From Seison nebaliae (taxonomy: Eukaryota > Rotifera > Pararotatoria > Seisonacea > Seisonidae): DNA of 64,000 bases. A program made the position numbers and the translations under genes. Positions 11,061 to 25,156 of this stretch are shown here, piece by piece (positions within the stretch are counted from its first letter, which is position 1; each line of letters begins with the position of its first letter). The stretch lies in the NCBI GenBank assembly GCA_023231475.1, contig JALJEE010001688.1, positions 1 to 64,000 of the forward strand. The letters are read 5' to 3'. Under the pieces are notes generated by a model, which made no database searches, was not told where the DNA came from, and worked only from the letters and a program-made list of their open reading frames with translations.

Positions 11061-11650
11061 TCAAAATGAACGGATTTACTTCATTTTTTTTTAAAAATAC
11101 AAATTATTATTATTAATTAATTATTATAAATTAAATTAGAAGGATGGTCTAAAGTAATAAAAAAAATTTAAAGATAAAAAAAGATAATAAACAAGATAAA
11201 ATGTCAAGAAAATCGACTGAACTTTTAGAGTCTAAACTAAAAAACTCTTAATTATGATAGGATTTTTAGAATGAAATAAAAAGTAGAAATAACTATGTTG
11301 TAGAGCATTTCGAGCTCTTTCCAAATATATTAAATTTAAAATGGTAAATTAAATATTTCTGATAGAAAATGAGGTGTAAAAAAAAAGTTGAAAAAATTCG
11401 ACTACCCAGTTGATCAACTGCCCCAACAATCTCGATATTTCATAAATTTCTTTTACGTATTTTAATAGAAAAATGTCTTATCTAAAATTGACATAATATC
11501 GGACTACAATGATAAAGACGCAGTAATCGTTGACGCAGTGTTTATGTTATAATTGAATTCTAGTAGTTATTAAGAAAATTTTATTTTTCGACAATCATTA
11601 ATTGAACATAATTGCACTATTTTACAATAATGAGATATGGAAGGATAAAT

Positions 11651-14600
11651 TTACATTTTGGTATTATGATGAAATTTGTCAGATTGATTGTTAATCATAT
11701 TAAGTTCATTCTGTACATCCGATATGATATTAGGACTTTGAGAATTCAGTAAAGATTGTGGATTAACGAATAATTGTGAAACCGGAATATGCATTTTCTC
11801 CTCCTCAATTATCGATTCGTCGTCTTGCAATCTAGTTATTTGTGAATTGATTGTTGATGTTTGGCAATCGTATAGGACTGATGACTTGGTATGAAAATCT
11901 TCATGATCGGTGAAATTTGATTTTTTCCGATATTTACCTTCTGTCGACGGTTCTCCATGCCGTTCATACTTACGAAATGGATTAGGACTGAATAATTCAT
12001 CGGATGTTGAACTGGTTTTATGTCTATGAATCTTGCTGTCAAGAGTAGATCGGTAGAAATTGACAGGGTTTAAAGTCAACGAATGACGGTTCAACGACGA
12101 ATTGTTATCTGATGATGATGACATATCTTCCTCATCGATCGTCTTAATTTCAGATGAAGTGGGAGGAAGATGTTCATTTCTTAAAGACCGAAGGTGTTCT
12201 TCAGTCAAATGTTTACTTCCCCAAGTAGAAGATATATCTTCTAGACCACTTGTTGCTGCATTTCCACTACCATCTGATTGTTGTTTTGCAAAATTAATGA
12301 ACACCTAAAAATAATTGAATATTTTTATATTAAATTCATAATATCAAATCAACTTGGTCCATTGTCGTTTGTGTAACAGAATAATCAGAAATATTAAAGA
12401 TTTTCTTATTCTGTTCAATTATCCGGAATATTTTCGATAATTCTATTTTATTATCAGATGATTGACGTATTTGATATTCTAACTTACATCCATGAATATC
12501 CTGAAAAGAAGTTGAATTAATGTTATTGCGTTTATAAATTTCTTAAAAATTAAAACTTTTATTTTAGCAGTCTTGAAATGCCGTTGAATTAAAGTTTTTG
12601 CATTTGGCACATGATTTTGTGATTTAACACGTAACTGAACAATATATCCATTACCGAACTTGTTCTTAAGATGATTTGCTGATCCCAAACAAAGAAATTC
12701 TCCATTAACCATAATGGCGATTCGAGAACAGAGAACTTCGCATTCAGCCATAGAATGAGAAGTAAGAATCAATGCACGTTTTTCCGTTTTCATTTGACGC
12801 AATAATTCTTTCCATACAATTCGTCGAGCACCCGGATCCATTCCATTTGTTGGTTCATCCAATAGAACGATATCCGGTTGGCCAATTAGAGCGACTGCCA
12901 AACTTAATTTCCTTCGCATTCCCCCGCTGTAATCACCAGCAATCTGTTTCGCATATCCTTCCATTCGAAGTGATTTTAAATAGTATGCGACTTCGTCATC
13001 TATATTTGTAATTCCTTTAATCCAAGAATAAACTTTTAAATTTTCTTCAGCTGTTAAAAAATTATCAATCGCGTCAAATTGTGGACAATAGCCGACACCT
13101 CCACTATTTTTAAACTTTCTTTTTGAAAGGAAATCATATAAGACATTCCCACGAAATAGACATTCTCCATATGTCGGTGTAATTTCTCCAGTTAACATTT
13201 TGAATGTAGTAGTCTTTCCAGCTCCATTCACTCCTAAAAGACCGAAACAATCACCTCGATCTACTCCAAAATTTATCGTTTTTACCGCAACCAGTTGTCG
13301 ACGTTTTGCTCCGTGACGGAATACTTTTCTTAAATCACGTATGGCAATCACATTATCGGGAGGCAATCCATTTTTTGTAATTTGATGAACATATTCCTTT
13401 TCCTTAATCACATCATCGTCATCTTTTCGACTAGATTTCTCATACAGATTTTGATTTAATGTAGCCGAATAATGAAAATTATTGAGATGATTCGTTCCAT
13501 ATTTTTCCGTCACATAATCCGATACGGAAAGATTAGATGAATTAGTGAGTGCACAATTCACTTGATCATTGGAACGATTAAGTAACTTCGGTTTTTGTTC
13601 TTCCATCAAATTCTGATGATGCAAATAAGCTTTATGCAATGATTTCACATGCCACATATGAGAATACTCAGAAAGGATGATAATAATTATCATGACAACT
13701 CCATTGATGGCCAATGCTACAAGAATATATCCTAGAATTGTCATTTCGAACAAATCAAATTCTTTCGGATCATCACTATTGGAAGAATTGAGAATGGACA
13801 ACCATAATTCAGTTTTCATCATTCTAATTAAACCATCACCGAAAAGAAATTGAGGAATAATCATAAAAATTTTCGAAATAATTTTGCGAGCTAAAATCAT
13901 TTCAGGTAGTTCGAAGAATGTCAAAATCATATTGACCAAAGTGGTTGAGATGCTAAGTAGTAGAGATATGATGAAAGCATAAAGGAAAGCGTTGTTTGGT
14001 TCATTGAAGAATTTGGAGAAAACGTACATTTGTGGAATTGCTGCCCATCCATATAATAGAATAAGAGTAACTAAACCGACCATATTGCTACCTCGAGTGA
14101 ATATGGTTATATTGAACAAATAAATTAGAACGATACAACCAGATGCTGTTAAAAGAAATATTCCATAATCCCATAAGAAAGACGCACCCCAATAAAGTAC
14201 TGGTGGTATTCCATAAACGAATTGAAGACGTTTCTGATATGTTGCTCGTTCATTCACTAGATAGACAACCATGCCAGCAGGTATAAATGAGAATGCACAG
14301 AGAATAACTAGAGTAATTCCTACATCTTTCGTAGTTTTAACTAAACTCATTTGAGTTAATTGTGCACCTTGCACGGATAAGGGAGCTGAAATAATACTTA
14401 TCGATTTAAGTTTTGATCCTTTTCTCGGCTGAATCAACTCATCAATCCAATTCATGAAATTTTCAATGTTCGTAAGATAGTTCGTAGAGTTTATACTTTC
14501 TTCTGTAGATATTGATAAGAAATTCCTTTGGTCGATTAATGCTTTGTATTGTTCAATGATATCGTTCAATTTCTCGTATAATGTCTTTCGTTTCAATGAC

Positions 14601-17600
14601 AAATTTAAGAGAATATTATTCATCATATTCAGATAGACAGTTTGTGAATAATATGCTTTGTTGTTGAACCAGACTTTCCAATAGAATTTATTCTTATTGT
14701 CTGTCGTCTCATTATGGCGTCTATCATGGCGATTAAAATACTCGAAACTCAATCCTCCATAACTAAACAAAATAATGGAAAATTCATGTGATAATGTAAA
14801 TTAAAAATAATAACCGATTTTCAATGAAATTTTTGTACGTGTAAATTAAATAATTTTGTAAGTCATCGTTATATAGGGACAAATCTGTGATGTTAACATC
14901 AGATGACCGTTTATCCACATTATTCATTGTTTGTGTATAGTTGCCTGTTCCGATATCAATTTTATTACATTTCTTTATCACACAATTATTTTAATCATTA
15001 AAAGATTATAAAATAACCATAGAAGGAGTTGTACGACAGTTGCAACTGGAAATATCGATGGAGTATTGAGAATTTGAATTATTCATCCACATTTTCCGTT
15101 TCTCAATAGTTTCCAGAAATGTATTGATTGGTAAGCATCGATCAACTTTAAATCGTGATGGCATAACTATCGATAATTTTTCCAATTCTTCTTTAAAATC
15201 AAATTCTTGTAGTATAACATCAAAATTAATTAGACCCGTTGTAGAATTTGATTTTAAAGATTGTTTCAATGTTCGTTTAACAAAAGAATAGAATGTCAAT
15301 TCCATCATATCATTACAAGACGGCCAACCAAAATCAACGTTATCCATATGTTGATCGTAGGAGGAAATTAATTCGTTGGGATTATAAGTGGAATTAAGAT
15401 TGGGTTGATATGTGACGAATTCGTTACCACCGGGATATAAATCTCTATTTATCAATTTTTCTTTTTGAGGTTTCTGTGCCGGGCTAATGGTGGAGAAGAT
15501 CATTGCCAACAAGAAGAAGATAATCGGTAATAAAATTTGGAAGATGATTGATTTGTAGTTCCTAAGAGAGTGACAGAATCGTTTATATAAAATCGCTTTA
15601 AATTGATTCTGTCTCAATTGCCACAATGAACTCCGTAAATTCTTCTTATTATTTATTACTTTTTTCTTTATTATTGTGGAATTGCTCTCTGAACTTTCAT
15701 CTGAAAGAAAATTACAAGACAAACAATTTAGAAGAAAAAAAGATTAAAAAAATATTTCAACTTTTACTGGAATTCTCATCCGTATCTCCAATTTCGATAC
15801 TGGTTTGATTATGATCGAATAAATCTGTCGTGAAATCGCTGTTAATAGTTGTGGCATTGGAGACTTTCGCAGCCGTTTCCGTAACTCTAATGAACACTTC
15901 CTCTAGAGTTGTGTCTTGAATACCATATGATTGAATCAAGAATTTCTCTTTATTGTCTTCGATTTGTCTGAAGAAGTTGGCGAAACGATATCGATATTTC
16001 GAAGGGAGAAGATATACATAAGTATATTTACCCATTTTTTCATGTAGTTGCGAATCTCTAATATTCATTTGTATGAAATTCAATAAATTCTCTTTCTGTT
16101 CTTCTAAAACATCTTCTCCAAAATCCACAACAAATTGATAGTCGGGACCGAATTTGCTTTTGAGATACATGGGCGAACCGGAACATTGTAATTGTCCTTT
16201 ATGAATAATGGCGATACGATCACTCAATGTATCTGCTTCATCTAAATGATGAGTCGTTAGAAGAATGGTTCTTCCTTGTCGATATTTGAAGATTACATCC
16301 CAAATAGCACGTCTTGCACATGGATCAACTCCACTGGAAGGTTCGTCTAATATGACGGTTTTTGAACCGGCGACAAAGGCTATCGCTACACTTAACCGAC
16401 GGCGGACACCGCCAGATAAGATCCGAGCTTTGTCATTTGAGAATCGTAGGAGACCCATCTTTTTCAGGATACTTAATTTAAAATAATAGAATGAAATTTG
16501 ATTATTGAATGAATTCTAACTCATCAATATCCATTTGAACAGCGTCGAAACATAAATTGTTTTTTAATTGTCCAAAAAAATCGAGATGTTCTCTGACAGT
16601 CATACTATTGAGGAAGCGATTAAATGAAGAGTTTGTTAATTTTAAATTTCAATTTGTAACTAGTCGAATAATACGTCGAATTGGGGACATATTCCGACGT
16701 TCTTTCGAATTTCATGAAAACTTTTCCGAACATCTCTTCCATAAATTAAAGCTGTACCTTTAGATGGCATACAATTTCCAGTAAGTACATTTCTTAACAA
16801 AACAAGTAAAATTTCAGAAAGTATTACAAAAGAATGAGTTGAAATGGAAACATTGTAGTTGTTTTGCCAGCGCCATTGTGGCCCAAAAGTGCCGTAATTT
16901 GGCCTTCGTAGAAGTTGAAAGAAAGTTTATTGACAATCGTTTTTTTCGGAGTATATGCTTTGCTCATATGACGAATTGATATTCCGACAGGTAAATAATG
17001 TGGCTCATTTTCATGATTTCCATTCTTTCTTTCATCTTCAAGAGACACATTAGAAACCAAGAGGAAATGAAGAAAATGAGAAACCTAATTCTCCACAAAT
17101 ATTTAATTCACCTCTCTCCAAATCTTCAGTAGTAGTTGAAGAATGTGATGACGTAAGTTTTTTATTATCCTGCATGAATGATACTGTTCGACGATGGGAT
17201 TGTAATTTCTTTTTTTTCGCTTCAACATTAACAGATGCGGCGCGTTTATGAATATATGCTGATTCTATCAGTTGTTTGTCCATTTCGTCATAATTCGATT
17301 TGAGAGATGGATTAATTGACATTATGGATTTGATTGTGTTATGATGAGATTGAATAATCGAATCTTTATTTGAATCGCTATAATGAGAATATAATCGTTT
17401 TCGTTGATGTCGTTCACGATAAGATGATGAGAAATCGACAAAGAGTGAATGCCAATATGATTTGGTAAAGATGAAATAGAACGGCAGTCCTTGTTGATTT
17501 TTACCACCTGGATAAATTGTCTGGATATACCAAGCGGCAAACATATATAGGAATGAATCGAATATCATCATCAGGAACGGAATAAGAAAATATGTATCAT

Positions 17601-20600
17601 CATCCGTTTCTGGTGTTTTTAACATGAGCCCCCAAGTAAATCGAATTGATTGTTGTTCATATTTCATAATATAATTACTCGCATGACAGAAAGCGGTAGT
17701 AGCTGAGAGATCCTAAAAATATTTATATTAATGTCTCTAAACTTATCGATTTGACTAACCACAAGAATTTTGATCCAAAAAGTGAATTTGGATTGGAAGG
17801 ACATCATCATGATGTAAGGTAGATATGATAATATATAGAAAACGATCGCTGCTAAAGCGGCAGTATTAGTCTTGTGAAATAAAGAACTGATCATGAAGCT
17901 ATAAAGAAATAATGATGATTTATATTGAACTAATTCTGATCTAACCACATCATTAGAGACGCAAAAGCGAACACAGCTATCACCAACATCAACACTAAAA
18001 TATTCACCAATGTTAACATTTTCATTTGAGTTATCACAAAACTCACACAAATAGTCACGAGTAACATTCCAATATATCTGTCAAAGACCCAAGCGAGCCA
18101 ATTGATTATGGGAACCAATCCCATCACTTTCATCGTCTCGACTATTCCATGTTCGGTTTCGTAAACATAATTTTTGATAGATAAAGCCAATGTTCCAGTC
18201 CACATTAATGTGATGAGAATGGGAAACATGAAGAATGTCGCATAAGCAGCTATCTCATTTCTACAATCTCAAAATGATTCAACTCATCAAATCTAAGGAA
18301 CTAACAGTGGTCCAGTGAAACAAGGATATGGTATTTGATGTATGGCAACCATCACTGAATCAGGATTGACACTTTGTTTATTCATCAATAGTTTTTTTTT
18401 CATCAAACTTCTTTCATTTTCTTTTCCTGCATCCAATCCATCTTCTTCCAAAGCCGTTTTTATTATTCCTCGTTCGATAGTATCTTGAATATGAATGAAT
18501 GCACGTAACATTCCCAAATCAGTAAGTGGATTATTATCTCTTCCAGGTCTCCAAAGTGCATCACGAAACGTATCGGTTCTCTTCGCATTATCCAGATCCA
18601 TGCTAATCGTATAATTCAAATGAGTAGGTAGTTCATTGAATTTAGAGAAATCGTTTAAAAATTTTATTCCATTTCCATCATCTCCTTCATCACTATTCTG
18701 TATATCAATACCTGTAAATTTAATAACTGATAAAAAATTAAATTGGGTAATTCCATATAATATTCGTCGTTAAACCTGCAAGAAATTTTCGATTTTTACT
18801 TAATTCCTCACGTTTCGTTCTTATGTCGTCCTCATCTTTTGCGGCCAAATATCGATCACGTTCCGTACAAGACATCAATTCTTGAATGATCCGAGTATAA
18901 ACGGATAAGGTGAAAAATTTCTCGCGATTCTTCAATACTTCACTTTCTCTCGTAAAATTTATGATTTCCTGCATTTTACCTTCAAGTTCATCGATTGTAT
19001 CGATATTCGACTCTTTTGCTAATTTATAATGACGATGTAGTACCGTTCGAAGAATATCATAAAGAACAGGGTTATTTTTCGTCAATTTCTACAATTACTT
19101 ATTAGATTTTGTAAAGTTGAAAGAAAACGAAAACTGTAAATTCATGAAAGTTCTTCATCGAATGTTCCCAATTAGCCATTGTTCGGTCATAGATATCAAG
19201 CCATAATCGAAGAAGAACATCAATAGAAAAGAATTCGTCCATCATATTTTGCATCTACAAACCTCAATAACAATAAAATTTAAACAAAAAATATTTGAAA
19301 CATTCTTTATAATTTTGTTCGTTAAGCTCGTTTCAGGTGAATAAAGTATTTTCCCGAATAATAACGGTTTTAGCAACGACCAAATGAAGTCACCAAACGT
19401 TTCATTATGCAGCATCGTGTAGGACAATTGGCATGCGGTTGCTAATAAACAGTTTATAAATAAAATAGAATTTATGGGAAAATTGTACTTGAAAGATTCT
19501 TCAACTCTTTCTCTAGAGTTTTATCCGAAATGTCCGAACTCTTAAATGAAGCATCTGGTGCAAACTTATTTAGACTACTCATTGAATCACCTAATTTATT
19601 GAAGAAGGACTGCAGAAAATCTTGGGCCTTCTCAGCTATAATTAATACGATTATATTTTTTGAAAAACAAAATATTACAAACTGTAATTGAACGATTTTT
19701 TTACCCGATTTTGAACATCCGTACCGTCACTATTTTGTGTAGGTTTGCCACCTGCATTTAAACCGAGTTTCGTTGGAAGGAAATTCTTGAATAGTTTCTC
19801 GATATCATATTTGTCTATCTTCTTTCGTATTTCCGTATAAGTATCAAATATTGTAGAAGCTGAACTGAGGTCGGCTATATCATTAACTGTCAAATTTACC
19901 GTATTGAGAATAAATTCTGTTGAATTTACATCAAACTAATAAAAATTGTGATTAATAATTTAAGTGAATGATCATTCTAACTTTCGATAGTAAATTCTTT
20001 ACCTCCACTTTTTTCAAGATATTATTGACGAAATAATCGTTTCCATTCCAATTTTCTGCATGGAATACTTCATCAATTTCCTTCTTATTTATCGAATGAT
20101 CAAATGATTGATCACTGAAGAAGTATGGCTCCAAATATTTGAGAACAAGTCCAAAAATTCCACCTTGAGAATTTTGCACATCCGATATTAGTTTCTGCAA
20201 TGAAATTAAAATTTCAGGAGAATACCATAAATCCAACTCGAATAATCACATCACTTGGAAAGAAAGAGAAGTTGGAGAATATTTCCATTTCATTGTCGGT
20301 CCAATTTAGAGTTCTGAAAATTTCATTGAATTCCAAATGGTCCTTAAATAATCGATTGAATTTAACTGGAAAAGAAAAATAGAAAAAAAAATATGGAAAA
20401 AATTAGTTTTAAACTTCCACTACGGACGTCGTAGAAAACGTTTTTGATTAATGGTTTCATTACATACCAGATATTTCGAACAAACTGAACATCCTTATAT
20501 ACGATATCGGGTAAATGTTGTGTTGCTGTATCGACAACTAATTCAAAACTTTCGTTATAATGAAAAGAATGATATATAAATTTAATAGACCAACAAATTT

Positions 20601-23600
20601 TCTATTAAAGTCTCTTCTTTTAAGAAAATATCTCCCGTTCCCATAATTTCAGCAAATATTCCTGATTTATGGAAACCTTTGATTAATGTCGTAAATCGTT
20701 TAACGATTGGTATCAAGTTCAAAACCGTCGACGAATTTGTCAACTTTTCGACTGATTGTATGAAGTGATATAAACTGAATGAGTCAACATAATTCCACTA
20801 AAAATATGAGATATTCATTATGAAATGATTCATAGAGATGAAATAACATCAAATGATAAATTATCAAATCTAATAAATCGTTCAGAGTAATTTTCATTGC
20901 ATGAAAGTAATTGACGGAAAAATGTTCGCATTTCTTTCGGTAGATAATTTTTGTTTCTCATTTTATCATGAAAATTATAGAATGGACGTTCATTTTCAGT
21001 AGTTGTTACAGTTTTACAAAATACTTCCTCAATATCTCTCTGATTGTTCAAATTATGAGATATAAACTGAAAATGAGAATCGATAGGAAGAATGAAAGAA
21101 TGTTTAATCAAACCGTATCGATATTTATTCCCAGTACATGGAAATACTTCACAATCAATTTTTCGAATTGTTCACTTAACGTGTGATTCGGAAAGAGTTG
21201 ATTATTGGTAACGAAAGAAAATTCAATAAAATTCTCAAGAATTTTTGGAACTTTATCTGAATTATTAAGAATCTTATTTAATTCCATTTCCCAATTTCCC
21301 ATTGTCTCATCAGTATAATTAATGAGTTGTCGATGGAAAGACACAAGATTGGAAGAGGAATAAAGCAACGAATCAGTTTGTAGATTTCCGTTATCTGGAT
21401 TGTAGTGTGAGAATAATTCGAAGAAGGATCTCATCTTATCTGACGACTTCTCTTCGATTAACTTGAAGAATGTTCGATTATGGTGGAATAAGTTCTCAGT
21501 TAAGAAATATTTCGACTTGGTTTCATCGAATAAATCGGAAAAAATATTAGATATCAATTGATAAATTGAGGATATATTAATTTTTTCGTTTTGTAACGAC
21601 TTAAATTCATCGACTATTCGATTGATATACATCATTGGAACGTTAGTTTGGTTGACGTAAGTGGAATTCAACACATTGACGATCATCAAAAGTCTATGGA
21701 AGAAATATTGAGGGAATGAAATTAGAAAGAAATTTAACTGATCTGATATTTTTAGGAAATTATTAATTAATCCATCTTTGCAATAGTTTTGGGAAAGAAT
21801 TAACGAATTATTCTGTTGATATTCAATTGGAATTATAATTAACATGAAATTATTGATAAAATCGTCGATTTTCAATGTGTTAAAAATTCCGGCACAGCTA
21901 AATGGATATTCATAATTGTTCTTCGATAAATCATGAATATCTTTCATCACTTTCCGTAAATCATGTTGCGTCATTACATAATCATAGAAATCTCCTAAAG
22001 AATTATATTGGATATTCATGTTCAAATTTTGTCTGTGACATGTCTCAACACGAAGACCACCAATCTTCTTAATTAAATCATAAATCAGTCCAACTAATCT
22101 GGTTACACCTCCAATTTGATATTTCATTTTAGGATTTAAATTATCTAAAAATCCTTTTAACATTAACTGGCACATTGGCTCCACACTGGAAAAAAAGAGA
22201 ACAATTCAAAAAATTGTTGGAATAAAACTGACTAACATGATCATTGATTTCTGATCGTTCTTTATGATATACTTAACAAATCCTAAAAGTTTCGAATATT
22301 TCGCACCGAATGAAGTCTTTCCAATGACTTTTGTTAACGTATCCAAAATTAAATCAATTATTCCAGTTTTGAGAAATGAGGGATAATTATTGATTAATAC
22401 CGTTCCGTTTAGTTGTATTGTTACATTCTGCATGTCTATGGAGAGGAGTAGTTGATAAGAATTTGAACTTCGTAAAATTATATTAGAACCGTTTATTAGT
22501 TTGGGTAACGAATTTCCAATGAAGGATAATGATTTATTGGAAAGAAGAATATCGTTAGCATTGTTCATGATAAGATGGAGATATTCGTTGGAGTGATTTG
22601 TAAATAAGGAATTTGTCATAACTCTACGATGAAAGGTTAGATGAGCAATAAAAATTTAGTAAATCTAAAAACTAAACAGATCTTTCAGATTCATTATTTG
22701 TTTCATTATCAATTCACCTTTCTTTTGGTCATTTTTCGCGTTAATCGTCGCCAGAATATTTTGAATTGTACTAGAGACTAGACTGGCAACATTAAGACCG
22801 AAACTAATAGTTTTACCGTTCTCTTGAAAGATGTTAAAGACTCCTTCTAAAACACTTGTTATGTTGACATTCTTCAAAATCTTTCGGAAAGGTTCATCCG
22901 TCTCCAAAGTACTGAACAACAACTGTTGACGGATTAGTGGATATTTTGTTGAAATTCTCTCAACTTCTTCAACAATAAACGTCGGATGTTCACATAGAAC
23001 TTTCCTAAAACGTTTCTGGTAAAACTTGACATATGTTGAGTTGATTAAATCAGATTTCAATTGAGCGAATGTCAACTTCTTCCCCTCAAATTCGCGATTC
23101 AGTTCAAGTGATAATTGGGAAAGAATATCTCTTTTTCCTCTACCAAATAATTTTTGCGTAAACGCTGGAATAAGATTTGTCAGGATGTTCGATGATTTGT
23201 TTGAAGGACCGATTAATTTCTGCATGAAATTATTTAGATTAAATTTTTTTTCAATTTTTTTCCTTTCGGATTTGGTGATATGGAAATAATATTGGTCGAT
23301 GTTTCTCATTGAACTATTTGTCGATGAGAAGAATTGTTGTGCGATGAATTCTAATAAATTTGGATTGAAATAAATCGAATTATTCTTAATTAATTTCAAG
23401 GAATCGATAATCATTCCACATTTTTTCTCATTATCCGAATGCTTATTATCCGTAAGAAATTGATAGAACTATTTGGAAATATAAGAATTTTGTGGGTTTT
23501 ATAAATTAAGACTAACTATTCGTCGATTAATGAATATTTGAGGTATTAATGCCAATAGATCATCTCGTCTTATCGAATCCAATTGAGTCGATTCGTTCAC

Positions 23601-25156
23601 CAATTTCGTAAAAATATCGATAAACGGTTGTCTTTCAATCAGATAATTTTTAATGAGATAAGTTTGCAAATTTTCGATGTTAATTTCAAATGAATTATCA
23701 TTCTCATTAATATCCTCGTTCACTTCGAACACATTATCGCCGAGAGTTATCGTATTCTCTTTATCTAATTGTTCGATGGCATTTTGCATATCCTGCAATT
23801 TATGAAGACTGCCAAGTACATTGCCGTTTATAGTATTAATACCAAATATGTCATGCAAATCTCTCATTACACCGATCAATAATTTCACATCAATATTAGT
23901 GGAGATACTACGCAACATATCGATAATTTCATATATTTTATGATTTAATGGAATTGCAGATGATAATCGGAATAAAATGGAGAATCTTTGAAAGATATCT
24001 TGAAATCGATTTTCTTGTTTAAGTAATTGCTTTGTCATGGGCGTCTGTATAGCTTCATAAAAATGACGGAACTATTATAAAGGAAATTTAAATGAAATTT
24101 GTGATGTTCGCCAAAATATGTAACGTAGAATTGGACTTCTGTGAAATTAATATTCTTGACTAGATTATTGAGAAATAATGAATAATCATTCGTGTCCTTT
24201 AAATAACCACAAAATTTCGAAAGAAATTTATTCATTAAAGGATCGTTAGTATCATGAGGATTTGTTGAATGAATTTGAATGTAATCTTGCCATAAAGTAT
24301 TCGAACCATTCATTATAGGTTGTCCTGATATGTTGACATTTGTGAAGCGATCCAAATGATTTGGACAAATATTATTAATTGTTTCATACGCAAGAAAATA
24401 TACCTACATTTGGATACACAAAAATAAAACACATTATAGTAAAACATACCGATGTTATATTGACGAATATATGGTTTATAAAATTGGATTGTTTTGTTGA
24501 ATTATAATCGTTTTCAATATCTCTCAACATTTGTGGATAACCCTCAAAAAAATATGATATTGGTAATTTTCCGTCTGTTCGAAATTGGATTGATAATGAG
24601 ATGATAAAAAAAATGTAAATTGAAAGAAACCGATAGAAGCAGAAATGAATGGATTGTTTGTTAAGTTCGTTAAACGGGAAGCGGTTATAAAATGATCCGG
24701 TATTTTCTTGATAGATTCGTTCAATTTCTCTGAACCAAGAAATGGTTGAACATCGTTGAAGAAATTATTGAGACTATAAGTATTAACGACGAGAGATCTT
24801 TAAGGAGAGGTAAAACCTTTTATGATGTTCATCATAGTTCTTAGTTTCTCTTGAAACGCAATCATCTGAAGCAACTGCTCTGATATAGGAATGCATGAAA
24901 GCCAAAATTCCAGCATTTGGTAGATTGATCGGTTTATGATAACATTTGTTTGTGGGTCCTGGTGCTGCATATTTATATATTGTTGCCACAATAACAATCA
25001 AACCGATGGGACATACCAGTTCAAGGAATATAACAGCCTTTAATTAATTGAATTGACGTTAAACGATTAGAATATAAATGAAGGTTTAACCGGATGTCTT
25101 ATTCGATATGTGAAATGCTTCCATAGCAACAGAAGAAATTGGGTTCGACAATTCAT
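11651..25156 (-). CDS. Giant ABC transporter, subfamily A (full transporter)
   Basis: About 32 exons join in frame from the ATG at 25156 (N-terminal [17 protein letters not shown], the usual ABCA cytosolic start) to the stop at 11651, about 4,000 residues. Order: first membrane helix, a first extracellular domain of roughly 1,900 residues (about 24990-18240), TMD1 (18229-17500), NBD1 (Walker [11 protein letters not shown] near 16860, [10 protein letters not shown], signature [10 protein letters not shown], Walker [14 protein letters not shown]-loop TTHHLDEAD), TMD2 with a second extracellular loop (15650-13600), and NBD2 ([45 protein letters not shown]). The C-terminal [20 protein letters not shown] is an ABCA hallmark. 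Both NBDs look catalytically complete. Family role: ATP-driven lipid export or flipping. The domain size resembles ABCA12/ABCA13, but the extracellular sequence is not recognisable, so orthology is open. Confidence 0.9.

Larger units (their letters stand above)
7531..11650. other. 4.1-kb intergenic region without an intact gene
   Basis: Very AT-rich sequence between the MARCH start and the 3' end of the ABCA gene. I see no conserved open frame. It contains a long inverted repeat (10222-10372) and a decayed coding-like stretch (about 10680-11060), listed separately. The part next to MARCH presumably holds its promoter. Confidence 0.6.

Noticed and set aside
16660-16700. Premature stop in ABCA NBD1 just after the CPQFDVLFD motif
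   Set aside because: A GTTACA donor one base past the stop's TA removes it, and the next exon restores the tyrosine and the expected motif order.
24783-24830. Apparent 19-nt intron in the ABCA gene
   Set aside because: The same donor joined to a TTATAG acceptor further on gives a 43-nt intron with correct frame, like the other introns here.
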